Assembly: GCA_964649815.1 (NCBI GenBank)
Contig: CAZYQC010000017.1
Span: forward strand, 1 to 53,726
DNA: 53,726 nt
DNA from: G013214665 sp964649815
Lineage (GTDB): Bacteria; Pseudomonadota; Alphaproteobacteria; Rhodobacterales; Rhodobacteraceae
Reading direction: 5' to 3'
A program made the translations under genes and the position numbers. Position 1 is the first letter of the stretch. Every line of letters begins with the position of its first letter. Positions 51,666 to 53,726 of this stretch are shown piece by piece. Below the pieces are notes generated by a model. It made no database searches and was not told the DNA's origin. It worked only from the letters and a program-made list of their open reading frames with translations.

Positions 51666-52699
51666 CACTGATCCTCGAACACACCCGGTATCGTAGACGG
51701 ACCCGGGCGCAGCCAATCAGGGCAAGGCAGGCCCTTTTCCGTCAGGAAATCCGGATTGAACAATTTGGATTGATACCGTGTTCCGTAATCGCAAAGGATC
51801 GTGACGATCGTGTGGCCCGGGCCCAATTCGCGCGCCATGCGGATGGCCCCTGCGATGTTGATGCCGGTCGATCCGCCCATCACAAGACCTTCGTCGCGCA
51901 ACAGATCAAAGACAATTGGCAAGGCTTCTTGGTCGGGCACATTGCAAACGAAATCAGGGGCAAAGCCATCCAGGTTTGCCGTGATCCGCGCCTGTCCAAT
52001 GCCTTCGCTGATCGATCCGCCCTCAGATTTCAGCTCTCCGGTGGTGTAATATCTGTAAAGCGCCGCACCATCAGGATCGACAAGCCCGACTTTCACGCCT
52101 TTGGGCTGTAGATAGGCGGCGACGCCAGACACTGTGCCGCCCGATCCTGCCGCGCAGATGAACCCATCCACTTTGCCCCCGGTCTGTTCCCAGATCTCGG
52201 GGCCTGTGGTTTCGATATGCGCCTGGCGGTTCGCAACGTTGTCGAATTGGTTGGCCCAAATGGCGCCATTGGGCAGCTCATTCGCCAGCTTTTCTGCCAA
52301 ACGCCCGGAATAGCGCACAAAGTTGTTGGGATTGCGATAAGGCGCGGCTGGCACTTCCACCAGATCGGCCCCCGCAAGGCGCAGCATGTCCTTTTTTTCC
52401 TGGCTTTGCGTCTCGGGGATAACGATCACGGTCCGAAACCCCATCGACGCGCCCACCAGCGCCAAACCGATGCCGGTGTTTCCCGCGGTCCCTTCGACAA
52501 TCGTACCGCCAGGCTGCAAGTCACCGCGCGCAACCGCCGCGTTGATGATCGACAAAGCCGCCCGGTCTTTTACAGATTGCCCAGGGTTCAGGAACTCTGC
52601 CTTTCCCAAAATCGTACAGCCCGTCTCTTCGGATGCTTTGCGCAGTTTGATCAGGGGCGTGTTTCCGACAGCAGCGGCCAGATCAGAGGCATAGTGCAT
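51665..52699 (-). CDS. cysK: Cysteine synthase (PLP-dependent)
   Basis: O-acetylserine sulfhydrylase (344 aa): PLP lysine Lys44 in NPGQSVKDRAA, EGTAGNTGIGLALVG phosphate/substrate loop, CAAGSGGTVSGVAAYL and GGSTGINIAGA. ATG 52699 is preferred because AGGA sits six bases upstream; ATG 52705 has no spacing. It is followed by mscS with a one-base overlap and preceded by a Nudix gene, as in the trgAB-cysK tellurite-resistance region of Rhodobacter sphaeroides (recalled). Confidence 0.9.
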   Translation of the reverse strand: MHYASDLAAAVGNTPLIKLRKASEETGCTILGKAEFLNPGQSVKDRAALSIINAAVARGDLQPGGTIVEGTAGNTGIGLALVGASMGFRTVIVIPETQSQEKKDMLRLAGADLVEVPAAPYRNPNNFVRYSGRLAEKLANELPNGAIWANQFDNVANRQAHIETTGPEIWEQTGGKVDGFICAAGSGGTVSGVAAYLQPKGVKVGLVDPDGAALYRYYTTGELKSEGGSISEGIGQARITANLDGFAPDFVCNVPDQEALPIVFDLLRDEGLVMGGSTGINIAGAIRMARELGPGHTIVTILCDYGTRYQSKLFNPDFLTEKGLPCPDWLRPGPSTIPGVFEDQ

Positions 52700-52751
52700 G
52701 CTCATTCCTCTCAGATAGTCGTGATTTGTCTACCGCCGGTGCAGCAGGACC

Positions 52752-53726
52752 TCAACCGCCAGATCGCAGCCGTGATCGATGATGCGCCAGCCAATAGATC
52801 GCCGTGGCCATAGGCGCGTTCCCAATCTGCAACGTCTCGGCCTGGTTCATGAGCGCGTCAAACGACAGGATGTGGCTGCGGATATCTTCGCCTTCGCTGG
52901 CAAGCCCGCCAGTTCCCGTAACGTCATCCGGCAAGTCGCACAGGCCCACGTAGATGTAAAAGAAATCGGTCACAGAACCGGGTGAGGCATAGGCCTCGGC
53001 CACCGGTTCGAGCCTTGTCAGCGTCAGGCCCGCCTCTTCTTGCGCCTCGCGAAAGGCGCAATCTTCGGGCGTTTCACCTGCGTCGACAAGACCGGCTATA
53101 GGCTCCATCAACCACAGCGTTTTGTCCCCGCGCCCCCACAGACCCATGCGAACCTGTTCAACCAGCAAGACACGATCCCGCACAGGATCATAAGGCAAAA
53201 CGATCGCTGCATCGGTGCCAATGAAAATCTCGCGGGTGATTTCGTCAGACATCCGCCCCGCAAAGGTTTCATAGCACGCCTTGATTTGGTCAAAGGCGAA
53301 AAATCCGCTGTAGGCGCGCTGCGTGAACGTGCGCTCGATCGCGCCGTCTAGCGTCCCGGCGCCATGCTTGCTGGATTGCGCGCGCAGACGCGACGCAGCC
53401 CGCGCTGTGATCCGCGGCATAAGTGCCGCGACATCCTGTGGGCTGCGTTGACCATAATAGGACATGACCTCTTCGGCAGCGAAAAGCGTCAAAGCACCAA
53501 ACCGGTCTGCCCAGTCTTGGACCGCCCAAGCGTCTTTGCCAGCCCAACGGCCCTTGGGAGGCATGTAAACCAACGCTTTAAGATCACCCTCCAAGATTTT
53601 GCTTTTGAGCGAATAATCAAAGATCAGTTCAAAAAAATCCAGACGCGCGCGTTCTTCTTCTGTGACACGCAGCAAAAGATCACCCGGCGCCCAGGCGCCG
53701 GCTGATGCCTCTAGAATTGGAAAAGC
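52752..53726 (-). CDS. trgB: TrgB-like Nudix hydrolase, N-terminus beyond the window
   Basis: An open frame entering from the window edge (at least 324 residues, stop at 52752). The N-terminal visible part (EERARLDFFELIFDYSL) resembles an AIG2/gamma-glutamylcyclotransferase-like domain. The rest is a Nudix domain with a full Nudix box G-x5-E-x7-RE-x2-EE-x-GL (GLVDAGETPEDCAFREAQEE onward). Domain order and position next to cysK match TrgB, an ADP-ribose pyrophosphatase-like protein of Rhodobacter tellurite resistance. The apparent TTG start at 53675 is internal; the true start lies outside. Confidence 0.78.
   Translation of the reverse strand, partial: AFPILEASAGAWAPGDLLLRVTEEERARLDFFELIFDYSLKSKILEGDLKALVYMPPKGRWAGKDAWAVQDWADRFGALTLFAAEEVMSYYGQRSPQDVAALMPRITARAASRLRAQSSKHGAGTLDGAIERTFTQRAYSGFFAFDQIKACYETFAGRMSDEITREIFIGTDAAIVLPYDPVRDRVLLVEQVRMGLWGRGDKTLWLMEPIAGLVDAGETPEDCAFREAQEEAGLTLTRLEPVAEAYASPGSVTDFFYIYVGLCDLPDDVTGTGGLASEGEDIRSHILSFDALMNQAETLQIGNAPMATAIYWLAHHRSRLRSGG

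Noticed and set aside
1..53726. CRISPR arrays, IS elements or phage attachment sites
   Set aside because: No regularly spaced repeats, transposase genes or flanking target duplications were seen; the tRNA-Ser has no integrase or duplicated 3' end nearby.

Overview
The window looks like chromosomal DNA of an alphaproteobacterium of the Rhodobacterales (Roseobacter-type): high GC, dense operons with start/stop overlaps, several ABC uptake systems, secreted proteins ending in DUF4214 domains, and a trgB-cysK pair like the Rhodobacter tellurite-resistance locus. The organism assignment is inference from gene content.

Layout. (1) 1-6859: a LysR-type regulator (cut by the window edge) diverges from a carbohydrate/organophosphate-type ABC importer (ATPase, two permeases, binding protein), followed by two tandem metallophosphoesterases. 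(2) 7020-8645: a sugar-phosphate isomerase/epimerase-like protein and a methyltransferase. (3) 8642-19939, all minus strand: a phosphonate island. The upper operon is phnF-G-H-I-J-K-L-M. The lower one is phnC-D-E-E, a P-loop kinase-like gene and a hexapeptide transferase. Both start next to the same ATTCAT-N4-ATGAAT-type palindrome, probably the PhnF operator, and a Pho-box-like repeat lies upstream of phnF. The PhnJ encoded here lacks most of the cysteines that define C-P lyase, and phnN, phnO and phnP are absent. (4) 20386-33240: accessory genes: a clan GH-A-like glycosidase with DUF4214, small secreted proteins, BenE, a DGPF/YCII protein with an ECF42-type sigma factor, a monooxygenase-fold protein, a LuxR-type regulator and a 1206-residue repeat protein with RTX and DUF4214. 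(5) 33830-36347: a YgeA-type racemase, a PhyH dioxygenase and a GNAT protein. (6) 36468-48092: an eleven-gene minus-strand operon with a divergent TetR gene. Its first gene is an SDR-fold protein with both signature motifs of halohydrin dehalogenase. After it come an epoxide-hydrolase-like enzyme, a DhlA-type haloalkane dehalogenase, an iron-type alcohol dehydrogenase, an aldehyde dehydrogenase, an alpha/beta hydrolase and a five-gene branched-chain-type ABC importer. (7) 48424-53726: tRNA-Ser(GGA), alaX, an MscS-type channel, cysK and a trgB-like Nudix gene running off the end.

Two stories stand out. The first is a putative TetR-controlled catabolic operon for haloalkanes and haloalcohols: halohydrin to epoxide to diol, or haloalkane to alcohol, then aldehyde, then acid, with its own transporter. 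Three copies of TTGACGC-N3-GTCAA-type palindromes sit between tetR and the operon. The second is the C-P lyase operon, complete from phnG to phnM but with a cysteine-poor PhnJ. All functions are read from sequence motifs recalled from known families; no database search was run.
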